This document shows, piece by piece, positions 1 through 11,425 of a stretch of DNA of 64,000 nt. Location: assembly GCA_030762175.1 (NCBI GenBank), contig CM060843.1, positions 117,186,869 through 117,250,868 on the forward strand, given 5' to 3'. Every line of letters begins with the position of its first letter. Position 1 is the first letter of the stretch. The DNA comes from Metallyticus violacea (lineage: Eukaryota; Arthropoda; Insecta; Mantodea; Metallyticidae). The translations under genes and the position numbers were made by a program. The notes under the pieces were generated by a model, which saw only the letters and a list, made by a program, of their open reading frames with translations, made no database searches and was not told the DNA's origin.

Positions 1-257
1 ACGCTACATTTTCTGTATTAATACAGTCTACAAAAACACTTTATTGCTCTAAGGTTAATATTTTCTAATGCGGTCCTCGCCTCTTCCTGCCTAGCTAATG
101 CGGCCAGCTGACAAAATAGATTGGATATCCCTCCTATAGAGAACACGAGGATGAATTACCGAAGCAGAGCTTATGAGTGAATATACATGGGCTTTCTGAT
201 GGTAGAAGGTTATGAAGTCTGCGATCTTTTAGGTCGTGGCCCGTTACAAATAATTAT

Positions 258-313
258 TCTCCCCAGACGTTTCGTCCACTAATACAGTGAACATCTTCAG
301 TAGTGGCTAGGTC
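258..313 (-). ncRNA. Hammerhead ribozyme-like motif
   Basis: Read on the minus strand this segment has the conserved core CTGAAGA (plus-strand 294-300). It is followed by two 7-nt arms, GTTCACT and AGTGGAC, which pair with one G-U around a 5-nt loop to form stem II. Then comes GAAAC (269-273), immediately followed by GTC, the usual cleavage triplet. The ACGT after GAA is self-complementary, as in the very short stem III of Penelope-associated hammerheads, which may act as dimers. Stem I is only partly supported (CCACTA against TGGGG). One extra T lies between the core and stem II, so catalytic activity of this copy is doubtful. Confidence 0.5.
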
Positions 314-1320
314 TCATTACTAAAAACTCGGCGGCGACTGGGGAGATGAGACATTAATAGTATGAGGTGACAGGCTTCCTGATTGGTTCTGTGCTGATCG
401 AGGGCGGAAACTGTGTTGAACAACTGTAAGCTCCCGTCCGTGTCTGTTGTATTCATCATTGATTGAGCTGCGTTAAGAGCTGGTTTCGGTTATTTGTTGT
501 TTAAATACGGATCCCAAGATTTGCAGTTCGTTACCTTCTTCCTTTTTATTGAAATTATAAAGGTGTTTAAAGTTCTAATGCTTCTCGTTGTAGATATGCA
601 TTAAAGTGAGGCGAAGTGGAACGATGGCAGGTGCTTGACGGTCCGAAATCTTGCAAGGGTTCTCCAAATTTGTTCTCCAATGACGAATTTTGAGTTTTTA
701 TTGTAATTATATTGCTATTATTTCAATGTATACTTGGAATATCGAACTTGTCCACCATGGATTACATATATTATTTTCAATTCTTTTAAAAGGAGCACGT
801 ATTAAATATTTAGTGACAGCTATAAGTTTACTTAGGCTGTTTTAGAGAGAAGAGTTTGATAATGGACACGGAGATACGATGGAAGTTGCATAAAATCTTA
901 GATCACTTTCAACTTCTGTGATTCTTGACTTCATTGCTCGGCGCTATTCAAACCAAGCTATTAACTCACCTCTTCATTTGAAATTCTGTGAGAAGAATGC
1001 ACAGTTTTGTTTAAAATATTCACACTCTCCTGTAACGGTGAAACTTAAGCCCACCTGAAATTCTGTTACTACAAAATGTTTCAGTAATTTCAAAAAGGAA
1101 ATCCTCAGCTTCTGGTTTGGATTAAAATGTAAGAAATGTAATAATAGTTATAATTATGCAGAAATGTGAATTTGAACTATTAACTTATGTAGTTAAGTCT
1201 CCCATTTAATATTTTAAATGTAAAATAAATGAATAATTATTTCAACTTATGTATGTAACTTCAAATTTAAAGTGTTGTTGCGTCAATATGGGAGCAATCG
1301 TAAGGTACACCTATTTATCA
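314..1320. other. No gene; Penelope-derived then AT-rich sequence
   Basis: The first few hundred bases are more GC-balanced than the surroundings and are probably the Penelope terminal region. On the minus strand a TATTTAAAC box is visible near 505. From about 560 to 1320 it is AT-rich with no supportable coding sequence. Confidence 0.4.
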
Positions 1321-1350
1321 TACGAGGGTAGGTCCATAAGTTTCCGGCCT
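1321..1350 (+). repeat. mariner left terminal inverted repeat
   Basis: About 30 bp including the TA target. It matches the reversed right end with three mismatches. Confidence 0.9.
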
Positions 1351-1441
1351 AACCATTTTCTAGGTATGATAAAGACAAAAACTTTATTTCATTTTTCAAT
1401 ATAGCTACCCTTTATTGCAAAACACTTCTCACATCTTTGAA

Positions 1442-2412
1442 TTAGCATTTCATCCCCCCAAAATGTTCAGAAGTCTCGCCTGCAAAATGGGCATAAACAG
1501 CATCTATCACTTCTTCGTCACACATAAATTTCATTTCTTGAAAGTCCTTCTTGAGTTTTGAGAACAGAAAACAGTCACTGGGAGCTAGATCTGGGCTGTA
1601 GGGTGAATGGTCGTCGCTCTCCTTGAAGCCATAGTTCTTCACAGTTTCCTTTGCAACAAGAGCTGTGTGCACAGGCGCGCTGTCGTGAAGAAGGCGCACA
1701 CCACCACTCAGCTTTCCTCGCCTTTTCTCTTTGATGGAAGCACGTGGTCTGTGCAGTAGGCCAGCATAGTACTCTCCATTTGCTGTGGTGTTCCTCTCCT
1801 TGAAGTCAATGAAGAATATTCCTTCACAGTCCCAAAAGATTGTGGCCATGATCTTCTTGGTTGAGTGAGTGACCATGGTCTTTAGAGGCGGTACTTCGCC
1901 AGGTTTACGGCTCTCTATTGATTTTCTTTGGACAAGGGATCATAGTAGAGCACCATAGTTTCATCTCCTGTAACAATGGTTCGCAGAAGTCATCTCTCGT
2001 TACCACGGCAGAGATCCAAAATGCCTGACAACGGATGACTCGTTGCTGCTTTTGGACTGAGGAAAGAAGTCTAGGCACCTTTGCACTAACCTTATTCATG
2101 TTTAAATGTTCACGAATAATTCGAAGGACTGTTGTTTTAGAAAGGGGCAACCTTGCTGCTATTTCTGTAACTTTGAGCTGCCGGGCTTCCATAATTTCTC
2201 CTTCCACAAGAGCGATGTTTTCAGGAGTGAGCACCTCCAAGGACCGACCTGCACGCTCTTCGTCTTCAATGCTTTCTCGACCCATTCTTTTACTGTAGAA
2301 TATGAGGGGAAGGTTCCCCCATATACAACGTCCAATCGCTTTTTAATTTGTTTGGAGTAAGTCCTTCTTTTGTGAAGAACTTAATAACAGCTCGATACTC
2401 CATTTTGAACAT
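1442..2412 (-). pseudogene. mariner transposase pseudogene
   Basis: The transposase cuts and pastes the element in the nucleus. The likely start is the ATG at 2410-2412, giving the typical opening MFKMEYRAVIKFF. A frameshift near 2300 follows. The piece at 2285-1905 then holds the DNA-binding helix-turn-helix region (LTPENIALVEGEI, SKTTVLRIIREH, then VPRLL). Around the first catalytic Asp (the TGDET region, near 1970) the frame is lost again. A C-terminal piece at 1876-1442 has MVTHSTKKIMATIFWD, the second Asp in LLHDSAPVHTA, and the third in YSPDLAPSD. Spacing between the last two Asp is 35 residues instead of the D34D of the family, so one residue has been inserted. At least two frameshifts make it nonfunctional. 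Confidence 0.93.
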
Positions 2413-2561
2413 AGCACAATCTTCTGCACATATCCTTCTTTATGCAACTGCATCTAAACAACTGAACACAGCGGAGCGGATGCTACAGCTGCAATTATTT
2501 CTTAACAGTTAAGATATGACACCAGATAAGGGTTCTGTGAAGGCGATAATTCTTATCGGCG

Positions 2562-2591
2562 AGGCTGGAAACTTATGAACCTACCCACGTA
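2562..2591 (-). repeat. mariner right terminal inverted repeat
   Basis: About 30 bp including the TA target, inverted relative to the left end. The transposase start lies roughly 150 bp inside it. Confidence 0.9.
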
Positions 2592-2689
2592 ACTACACAA
2601 ATTTAGGCTAATTTAAGATGGTGAAACATTTTATTTATTAATAACGGGCTTGCTCAACTTAGATCTTTATGAAGGGGGGTTCGCGAGTC

Positions 2690-3235
2690 AAAACATTCCG
2701 GAACCACTGTTCTGTTACCATGGAATTCTATGTTTGGCCCAGGCGGCAATATTTCATACGTTCGATGATACGAGTTTTAAAGCTGCGTTTTATAGTACCA
2801 ATGTATGCTGCAACACATGAACGAGCGCGGTACACACCAACAGAGGAGAGCCGTTCTCTATAATCCTTAGCTAAACGGAGTACCTAAATTGCAAACTTTC
2901 TTGGTTTGAAAGCTGTAAATGTCGTAATGTTTCAGATGATTGCTGATTCTGTGACTGAATTATGAGATAAAAGATGTGTATGTCTTTTTTGATAAAATTG
3001 GTTGGCATTTGGAAGTTTTTCTTCTGTTGTGCAGAGCTAACTTTTTTTCTTTAGTTATATAGCAATTTGCCTGTAGAGCGGAATCCTTGTGGAGATTCTG
3101 TGCATCACAAATACGAAAAGCACACAACACAGATTTCATCATAGCACGCTTCTGGCCGGAATGGTAATTTGGAGCAGGCTTACAGAAAACCGTTGGGCAA
3201 GATTTACTCTCTCTCTCTCTATTATGCGAGAACAA
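2690..3235 (-). pseudogene. Penelope-like element RT end plus GIY-YIG endonuclease remnant
   Basis: A minus-strand frame from 3235 reads through YHSGQKRAMMKS and FRICDAQNLHKD, the pattern that follows the RT core in Penelope-like proteins. It then passes a linker and stops near 2960. After frame changes it continues with FSHRISNHLKHYDI and then GVY (2830-2838), YIG (2797-2805), KRSFKTRIIERM and YCRLGQT. GVY, YIG, the downstream Arg and the RLGQT segment are the layout of the Penelope GIY-YIG nuclease, which nicks target DNA for insertion. Several stops are present, so this is a fossil. I see no intact RT motif upstream. Confidence 0.65.
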
Positions 3236-3249
3236 CCTGGAAAGAGAGT

Positions 3250-3345
3250 TGTCCTTTTTTTAATGAATTTCACGATTTTTCGTATCCTCAGACCACAAAA
3301 ATGTAATGGCTGCTCGTTGTTCCTTTGATACTAAAAGACGAATGT
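3250..3345 (-). pseudogene. Possible mariner-type transposase N-terminal scrap
   Basis: The minus strand reads VSKEQRAAITFLWSE followed by a degraded EIH, resembling the first helix of a mariner-type DNA-binding domain (EQRAVIKFL...EIH). Only about 30 residues are recognisable and a stop follows. It abuts the Penelope remnant. It belongs to a different family from the mariner at 1321-2591. Confidence 0.3.
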
Positions 3346-4772
3346 TTTATGTATGTTGCATTCCAGTTAAACACGCCACCCATTGGTCATTGTCAACACT
3401 CTCTCTAAGAATGCTTCTTCTCTGCTAGGGAGTTTGAAATTATTAGAATTTCGATTCATGATACACAGCAATTTGCTATTTATTTTTGAAACTCCCTCGT
3501 ATTAATAATTAAATTGATATGAAAATACTGATGAACTTGTTTGGAAACCAAAATGGAATACAATAAATTTCAAACTAAGAAACTGAATTTATAATAACGC
3601 ATTACCGTTTATCCATCTATATTCTAATATTATTTATTTATACGTATACTATATAATGTTCATTTGCTAGTGTTTTTAATTGAAAAGAGTTCTAGAAGAA
3701 AATATATCGGCAACGACACTAATTTTATTTTTATTTTGAAAAAGGGAATAATGATATCATAATATCATAGTAGATCAACGTATTTAGAGTTAAAACCTTC
3801 TTTCATGTATGTACTAGTAGCCACGGCGCCTGTTTTGCGATACTTAATTTTGTCCCTAAGGAGCTGTTTCAAATGAAGCCACTTTGAATGGAAAGAGAGT
3901 AGTTTTGTGGCCGGCGTACCATCCATTCTCTCGTCTAAGCACCACATGCGGTCGTTCGGTAGTGTTAGAGAAGATTAATGAAGCACATTCCTTCTTTCTC
4001 CGCATTTTTATTGCTTAAGGTGACCACTTGCATCCCAAGAACTGGAATAGTTCCACAAGTGCTCCGCTGAGAGAAGTCTTTGAATACATAGTGATGTAAT
4101 TTATACAGATAACGTTCTCAATATAACAGTTTTTACAATTGAGGTTTAGCTTTATTACAAAAACCCACATATAAGTAAAATATATATTACTTATCAAGGT
4201 GTAACTATTATTTACTGCATAAAGTAATTCAGACGAACTTGCTATGGATTTTATGATGGGACTAGCTTATAATTAAAAAATCAACGATCTTGTTGTCATC
4301 CGTTAAATACTTCTCTAATAGACATAGGATGGACGATATCTATGCATGGACCATACCGTGTAATTACCAATACGTCATGAGTAAACAAAACAGCTTTTGA
4401 GGAACGAAGACAAAGTATGCTTCGGTGAAAGACACTGCGCTGAAAACTGAAACCTTTTTCTAATTAGTGTATGTGAAAGAGCATACGCTCCTTGAGCGTA
4501 TGTCTTACTGAGACTTAACGCACTCCAGTTGTTTTAACACTTAAGCTGATATTTTATCCACGAAGTGTTTGTTCCATCTCTACTTATAAAACATATAAAA
4601 TTTAAAGTCGACAGCCCTTTTAGCACAAGGCGTCTTTATGTTTGTCAAATGGATTTTATTAAATTTAAAAAGTTACGATCCCCTGGCACCATTTTTCATT
4701 TTATTATATAAACCTACATGATCCATTTCATTAAGCTTTCTTATTCAGTTTACATTTTCACATTGACATAGT
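3346..4772. other. No gene seen
   Basis: AT-rich sequence. A 60-codon minus-strand frame at 3765-3947 lies in a slightly GC-richer patch but resembles nothing I recognise and has no splice signals. Confidence 0.5.
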
Positions 4773-4827
4773 CTTTTTTTTAATAGTGTTTAACGCCCGT
4801 TTTTATTACTGAGGCACCACAAGCGGG
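4773..4827 (-). repeat. SINE-A 3' tail fragment
   Basis: Reversed, it reads GTGGTGCCTCAGTA, then AACGGGCGTTAAACACTATT and an A-run. This is the conserved 3' end of SINE-A (compare 8354 and 44496). Only the tail is present. It abuts a SINE-B body in the opposite orientation. Confidence 0.75.
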
Positions 4828-5056
4828 CGTCATAATCTGCGTGAGACTCAAGATTGGAGGTTCAATCCCGACCAGATCGATGAATTTTTTGGGCGTAAAG
4901 CCGTGCGTTCAGTATTGTAGATTTACTGCACGCAAAAGAAGCTCAAACCGGAAAGAGGAGGCCTCTGAGCAAAATTTATCGGCCGTTTTACATCCTTAAT
5001 AAAATGGGACGCTGAATATTTGATGTTAAAGATCGTTTATAAATAAACCAAATAAA
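4828..5056 (+). mobile_element. SINE-B, 5'-truncated
   Basis: tRNA-derived SINE. The A box is missing, but a B-box-like GGTTCAATCCC is followed by the family body: GATCGATGAATTTTT, a GGCGTAAA segment, a GCACGCAAAAGAAGCTC region, GAGGCCTCTGAGCAAAATTT, and the tail GATGTTAAAGATCG then TAAATAAACC. The terminal stem-loop is decayed. It is noncoding and copied in trans by a LINE reverse transcriptase. Confidence 0.8.
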
Positions 5057-8000
5057 GAGTGGTCTATCTGTGACTATTGTTTCCTAAAACCTTTGCCTAT
5101 TATACTGACACATTTTCTTATGGTGTAGTTATGAAGCGACATATAAATTTTTTCCGAACACAGCATTGGCAGTTTTGTAAATTAGCATATCTATGTTAAA
5201 CCAAGTTTCATTGGACAGCAGAACGAGATTACAATAAATTTCTCCGTTATGCCCTTGAATCAATATCTACTCGTAGTTACAGCAATGTTAATATATGTTT
5301 TTTGTCTTATTTATAATCTCTTTATGTTTTAAAAATAGGATGAGATTTTTAATTCAAAATATGTTTTTTAAGGTTCCTCTAAGGATATAATGGCTAGGAT
5401 TATAACTATAATAATAAATCCGAAAATATATTTAAAAGTGAAATATGGGTGAAAAGGGATTTTATCAATGTTTCTAGTCACAGGGTGACTAGTTTAAGCT
5501 GTTAAATTAGAACAATTTTTTAGGATTTTAGCTTAAATAGTTTCGTAGCTACCCGCATGAAAGCGCAGAAAAATTTATTGTACTGTTAAAGACCCCAAAA
5601 TATTTTGAAGGGACTTACCCAGGTGGTATCCAATATCTTCTAGATTTTCTTCTGTAAGCGCTGCACCTCGTGTTTTTCGCTTCTTTTCTTTAAAACTTAA
5701 GTTTTATAAAAGTTATGAGTCAGCTATGAACCATCATTTGAATTGCAACTTGAACACTTAGAGATATCTCTTTAAGTTATCCCCAGGTAATACGAGCGCA
5801 TTCTGCCCAACAATAAATCATATATAAACACCCTTTGAGGCCTTTGATTTTCATGTGATCTGTCAACCTGAACGTTTACAGGCGGGTATTTATTTATTAT
5901 TATATACTTTAACAGCTTCTTTGCTTTTGTTTTTAGGTATTTTATGATTTTATTCCATTAGAGTGTATAATAATCCCCAAACACTTGCGTTTAGTGTCCA
6001 ATCTCGTAAGAGACTGCATACCGCATCACACGGTGCATCCCGTTCGGCGATTATAGCGAACCTCCCATTCACATTTTAATACATAACCCGCCCACTTGTT
6101 TGTTATTACGATGTTCACAAATAAGACATGCAAATATTTTCAATTAAAAAATAAAGTTTATCAAGTAGTTTATAATACAAATGGTCAATTTATGATGCCA
6201 GTAGTGTAGCCAAATGAAATATAACATTGTTTTAGGCTTAAATGTTTTACTATAGTAGAAGCTTGCTAATATATGGATAAACTTTATTTTTTAAGGTTTG
6301 TGTGAACATTGCTAAGTTGCCGGTTTTAAGTTAATTATCCACATTTATTGTTTTATATTTATTAAATCTGCTAACTTAAAGTGTCTCAGATGTTTATTAA
6401 TATTAGTGCGGCTAGAACGTGAAATGAAATGAAAAGTTGCTCTAACAGACAGCTAATTCTGTCTGACTGTAGGACTGGTAAAGTATGAGCGTGGATAAAA
6501 ATAATCCTGACAGATAACGCTGGTCTTCTGACTCTCAAAGCTGTACTTTAGTGTAAGTAGCATTTCGTGTCTAACAGCCCTGGAAAGAGCAAACATCTTT
6601 TTTCCACTACTTTATTTTCATTTTGATATTCCAGTCTTGTTCAAATCGAATAAGTTGAACTACATTAAAATACTTCGTGATCGACCTACTTTGAATTAAG
6701 ATGTGTAGTTTTATGAAGTTTGCATACAATATACGGAAGGAAAGGAGACCAATGATTTCCTTTATTCAAAGTGATTCTTTGTGATGAATAAAATATAGCT
6801 CATTAATGCCATTTTCCTCTTTTTGAAGTGTTTTCGAGAAAAGGATAATAATTTGTTACGTTTTAAAACTCGTCGTATAAGTAATTCATTCAATCTAAAG
6901 GCAACTCTTGCTCTGCTTATCCACATGTTAACATATATTCTTCTCTGTCTTTGGATTATAAACCTTGCAATATCATTTATTTTTTGCAGTGTAGCGTGGA
7001 ACATTCCAAATACAAGATTCGAACAATTATGTTGTGTTTCAACTGCTGTTGTGCTACGTATGTTTTAATACCTAATTTCATTGTTTGTGTACCTTTGAAT
7101 GTGAAACAAATGACAGTCATTTGTAATAAATGCAGAATTTTATGATGAAACTTTTCAATAACAGGGCTGCAAACTTCAGTTAGTCTTTTAAATTTATAAA
7201 TATTTATATCTACTTAAGTGTCGTGAATAATTACATCTGATACTAAGACCTTATGCTTAATAATCCAAAGTAAGGTGTGTTTTTTTTCTTTAAGCTGTGA
7301 TTTACAATATATTATGTTTACACCCATTTACTACAATGACTATATTTACCTCATGACAAAGTATGTTATAGCAAAATATTTAACTAGTGCAGTTGTTGAG
7401 TTTACAACAGCAGGAACGATAACATACAGGCTGTTCGTGTCCATTTGACCCATGTCTGTTATTACTGTTTATTTGAATAATCAAGTGCAGCTTAAATCCA
7501 CTCATTATTGTCAAAAATGAAAAAAAATGCTAGCTAAGGAAAGAGAAGAATTCATATTGCTTGCCGGCTTTTGTAATTTCCTGTATTTCTTAGTATATTG
7601 AGAAAACACTTAGGATCCCAGGACCCTTGCGATATGGACGAGTCTTACAAAAATCTACAAAAATAAGACCATGTATCGTAAGGTGTTTGAATATTTTCTG
7701 TATTCTCTTCACAGCCTGAATTGGATGACTTAGAGATATTGCGTTTTTTTTAAAAAATTTTGGTAGAATTTGGAGTTGTAGAATAAAAGAAAGGATGGTA
7801 TCTTTCTTATGGTTTACAAATAGAAAAGTAAACTTTGTTCCACACTTTTCCGAAGGAAATGATGTCACGACTACTTACAAGAGAAGTACCAGGAGGAACT
7901 TTGAGGGAAAGCACAAAGAGTCATTATTAAAATTTATAAAGGTATTTAAGAATAGGAAATTGTTTTTTGCCAAAAAATGTGAATATGAAAAAAGTTCATT

Positions 8001-8353
8001 TGGTTTTTTCAAGTGCATACTTCCCCCATATTATGTTGGTAATAATATACATATTTCAAATTTTCACATTAACTGTGTGAAAAATTCTTATGGAATAGAG
8101 AAAATGGAGGCCATATTTAAAATCAGCTAAATAAACGTATACAAAGCAATTGACATTTTTAAAACAATTTTAAATGGCTTCAATTTTGCAATCCCTTGGT
8201 CCTTGGCGCTTGCTATATCCGCTTATGAGCTGTGTCCCATTTCGTCCTTAAAGTCATTCGCATGGTGGAGTTGTAGTTTACAACCCTTTCGGTCTGAGTG
8301 GTTCCTTTTGCTATTTTTCGAAAAAAAAGCTAGACATGCTGTCATTGTCATCT
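5057..8353. other. No gene seen
   Basis: Long AT-rich intergenic or intronic sequence. The longest frame, 7795-8130 plus (111 codons, Lys/Phe-rich), has no recognisable motif or homologue. No repeats longer than short A/T runs are obvious. Confidence 0.5.
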
Positions 8354-8630
8354 ATACCGCCACGGGTGGCCGAGGTCGTTAAGGCGCGAACTCGTGAGCG
8401 TGAGGTCTGGGGTTCGAATCCCACCAGGACCATCCTCCCTGACTGAGGTTTTTCTCAGTCTTCATAACTGGCAAATGCCGGGCAGGTACCCTAAACTTAA
8501 GCCTGGAATGTTTCCTTCCTTAAAAATAAATCCTTTCCCAATATACCATTTCATCTCGTGTATCATCAATGTACACCGCCTGTGGTGCCTCGGTAGTAAA
8601 AAAGTGCGTTAAATACTACTCAAAAAATAT
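8354..8630 (+). mobile_element. SINE-A copy, full length
   Basis: The head resembles a Leu/Ser-type tRNA: GGTGGCCGAGGTCGTTAAGG (A box) and GGGGTTCGAATCCC (B box). A central block follows with GGTTTTTCTCAGT and GGCAAATGCCGGGCAGGT, then the tail CCGCCTGTGGTGCCTCGGTA, GTGCGTTAAATACTACTC and an A-run. It lacks a tRNA acceptor stem, so it is a SINE and not a tRNA gene. I could not find a clean target-site duplication. Confidence 0.88.
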
Positions 8631-10310
8631 GTCATTTATTCTTGTAAAATAAGCTTGCCCATAAAGACTATCAAAAAAGGGCTATTTGATGATATATTTT
8701 TTATGTAATAATACAATGCTCGAAAAATATATCAAATATATAATATACAGTTTTATCATTATATGCTATATTTATTTCATGTACCAAAATCAGTATTAAA
8801 AGAATATAAAATGTTTTTTCAGCACCGAATAAAAGCATTTAACTGCAACACAAAACATACACAAATGAGAGAAAAGTTAAATTACATTTTAAATTATTTC
8901 CCTTCTTATTAACAGTCTCAGGCCTAGGTAAAAGGATTCCAATGGACAACACAAAGGTCATTTTTCAAAAATATAGCTCAAATTTTCATAAATGTATATA
9001 CATTGCACCACCTTAGATTTGTTTAGAACTGTACATTTATTAAATGCTTAGGGATTATTATTGAGCAACATCTAGAATGGAATAAACAATTTCGTATATA
9101 TGTAATAAATTCCGAAGAAAAGTATGTTAAGACCCTCGAGCTTATTTGCATACCGACGTTTTACGTTTAATCTATTTAGCCCCGGTTCAATCAGATATTC
9201 AATATTCAATCATTGCATTGGGTGGCCTTACGAATATATCCTGAACCCACTATTTGTATTACAGAAACTTATATTAAAAATATATGTTATAAACATTTTG
9301 TACCATTCAACAAAAGTTATTTTTATGGAATTTATAATTTTTAAAATTTTACAAAGTTCAAAATGAAATTATTGATATATTTTAAAAGAATCAGGACCAC
9401 TTTAAAACTGATTCTCACTAGCATGACAACAAACGAAATAAGTACCCTTTATTAAACAAACCAATTTGAAGATTTAAAACATGATAAGAGTTTTCAACTT
9501 AAGTTCTATAACATTGTAATGACAAACAACTCTGAGTTATATAGTTAAATTTTATTATATTTAAAAATAAAATTACATATTAGATTATATAGCTATGTAC
9601 TATCTATTAGTATTTATGTGGATACATTAAAACTAAACTTTACAAATATTCTATGAATCGAGAGCAATAAATAAAAATGGGTTCTGTAGAAATTACGATT
9701 AGAATGACGGACTTATCACTTTATTATTTCACGCATGCTATTGAAAAGTTTTTGAAACTCAATAATTCTGTTTGGACAGTAGAATTCAAACATTTCCTCT
9801 GGAACAGCAGTGTGTCAGTCAATCTCATTTCGATATGAGATAACTTTCTGAACAATTTACAGGAGTTCTGCTTTTACGGCTGTTTACAAAGTTAACGTTA
9901 AATTTACTGCTCACCATCATAACTAGCTTTGGGATTAAATGTGATGTTCGCCTACTGTAAACAATCTGGAGCTGTTTTAAAGAGATCTTCAGGACATCCT
10001 GTAAAGTGAAATCAATGACAATACTGGTGGTTTTAACACCGCGACAATCGAAACCGTAGTACGTAGAGGGAACGCTTGCTGTCAAATTGTTAAGTTCACA
10101 AATACTTTGGTGTTTTACACTAAAGTTGATTCTGGCATTTAGATTACAGAAAATAAGAGTAATATAAAAGGTTTAAATCTTGATATGTATATAATTAATG
10201 CACGTGATATTATAATTATAATGGTCTTGTAAACTTATTTGCATTTAAAACATTAATTTAAAGTTCTAAGGTATTAAGTACGTCTAGACAACATCATTAG
10301 AAAGATATAA
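8631..10310. other. No gene seen
   Basis: AT-rich. Minus-strand frames around 9690-10085 stay open for up to 86 codons and include FEFYCPNRIIEFQKLF near 9750, but I cannot assign them and the frames are interrupted. Confidence 0.45.
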
Positions 10311-10755
10311 GTACTGAGCGGGATGGTGTGGAACTTGCGTCCAGAAAGTCCCTGGTTCAAATATCTTGGAACTGGTCATCCCGACTTGGTTTTCGCGAAT
10401 ACAAGATGAATTTTATTTTCCACGAATTTTCTGTAGTTCCGTTCCATATCCTTTCGTTCCATTGACTGTTACCACGACGAGTTGAACTGGTGCGGCGTGA
10501 TAGTGGCTTGCGCTTTGTAAAGGTTTCTGCTCCGGCATACGGAGGGATTCCATATCCTTGGGAAGGAGGGCTACATCTCCATTGGGGTATTCTATCTGGA
10601 AACATGTTAGGGACCTCGTCATCAGTCCCCGCCCATGGGTCCTGGCACCACCCCCCCCCACTTCATCCCTTCCTCCCGGAGTTTCACTATTGGAGTCATA
10701 GCTGTGAGCAAGGCTGAAGTATCAAATTATCTCGCTCCACGCTAAGCAATCCAAT
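10311..10755 (+). mobile_element. SINE-D copy
   Basis: About 445 bp sharing ordered blocks with 14582-15095. These are GAGCGGGAT at the head, a B-box-like CCTGGTTCAAATATC, a CTTGGTTTTC block, GAGTTGAACTGGTGC, GTGGCTTGCG, TTTCTGCTCCGG, CCCATGGGTCCTGGC, and GAGCAAGGCTGAAGTATC near the end. The head is tRNA-like; the long body is of unknown origin. It holds a C-run at about 10648. Ends are approximate. Confidence 0.65.
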
Positions 10756-11169
10756 CCAGCAGGTAAATTATTCGAAGATAAAGTAAAGTATTTGATTCCT
10801 CCTTGTGATAAGCGCATAGACAATTGGCAAACTTGTTCGACGTTGTTCACAAGTTGTTAAACATTGCACAAGTCATATGTTTTGTTTCTTACATTTGTAG
10901 AGCATTTGGATCTGACGTCACTTCCTGAGTGCTGCAGTTCTCTGTTCATCTCTGTTTCTACAAGATGAGAAAATTAACCTATCGTTGAATAAAATTAATT
11001 TATTATCTTATAGAAGATCCCGGATGAAAGCTGTGAATAGCGCATTTGCTCTAACAGAATATTTCTCTTACATTTTGGTCATCTACGTACAGTAGATTTT
11101 TATTGTTTCAGAAATTTCTTTGTCCTGCTTATGTGTCAGCGTTTAAACGCAGAGCACTAAGATTTTGTT
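10756..11169. other. No gene seen
   Basis: Mixed AT-rich spacer between a SINE-D and an inverted SINE-B. Confidence 0.5.
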
Positions 11170-11425
11170 GATTTGGTTTATTTACGAACGCTCTTTAACA
11201 TCTCAGATAATCAACTCAGGACCTCTTATTTCAGGCTTGAGGTTCTTTTACGTGCCGTAAATCTACGACACTGGACCCATTGCTTTACTTCCCTTCCGAA
11301 GGAAGTCACACTTTGGATTTTTGCTGGCGAAAAAAAAAAAAATCCATTGACCGTGGTCGAGATTGAACCCGCGATCTTTGGCCTACGAGGCACTATGTTT
11401 ACCACTAGATCACTATGATCGACTA
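11170..11425 (-). mobile_element. SINE-B copy, internally deleted
   Basis: Reversed, it reads GATCTAGTGGTAAACATAGT (A box), CGCGGGTTCAATCTCG (B box), the body with CTTCCTTCGGAAGGGAAGTA and ACGTAAAAGAACCTCAAGCC, and the tail CTGAGATGTTAAAGAGCG then TAAATAAACC. The stretch corresponding to GCAAAATTTGTCGGCCGT is missing. An A-run sits after the tRNA-like head. Confidence 0.85.

Larger units (their letters stand above)
1321..2591 (-). mobile_element. mariner transposon, nearly full length, degenerate
   Basis: A 1267-bp element bounded by TA dinucleotides (1321-1322 and 2590-2591), the universal mariner target. The ends are inverted repeats matching at 27 of 30 positions, starting TACGAGGGTAGGTCCATAAG on the left and TACGTGGGTAGGTTCATAAG on the right when reversed. 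Length, TIR size and TA target all fit Tc1/mariner. The transposase runs on the minus strand and is broken. The element interrupts a Penelope-like relic, so it arrived later. Confidence 0.93.
1..3235 (-). mobile_element. Penelope-like element relic, split by a mariner
   Basis: Three minus-strand signals lie in the order expected for a Penelope-like retroelement. The end of the reverse transcriptase region is at about 2960-3235, a GIY-YIG-type endonuclease remnant at about 2690-2860, and a hammerhead-like motif of the kind known from Penelope terminal repeats at 258-313. The mariner at 1321-2591 sits between the endonuclease and the hammerhead, so it is nested. The outer boundaries are not visible: the low-coordinate end may run off the window and the upstream RT core is missing. 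Coding parts are broken by stops and frame changes, so this copy is dead. Order and motif content are seen; membership of one original element is inferred. Confidence 0.6.

Noticed and set aside
3765..3947. 60-codon minus-strand frame in a GC-richer patch
   Set aside because: No recognisable domain and no flanking splice sites; too short to support.
7795..8130. 111-codon plus-strand open frame
   Set aside because: Lys/Phe/Asn-rich translation typical of AT-rich spacer; no motif, no splice context.
8358..8430. Leu/Ser-type tRNA-like sequence (also at 44496)
   Set aside because: A and B boxes are present but there is no acceptor stem pairing or long variable arm, and the SINE-A core and tail follow.
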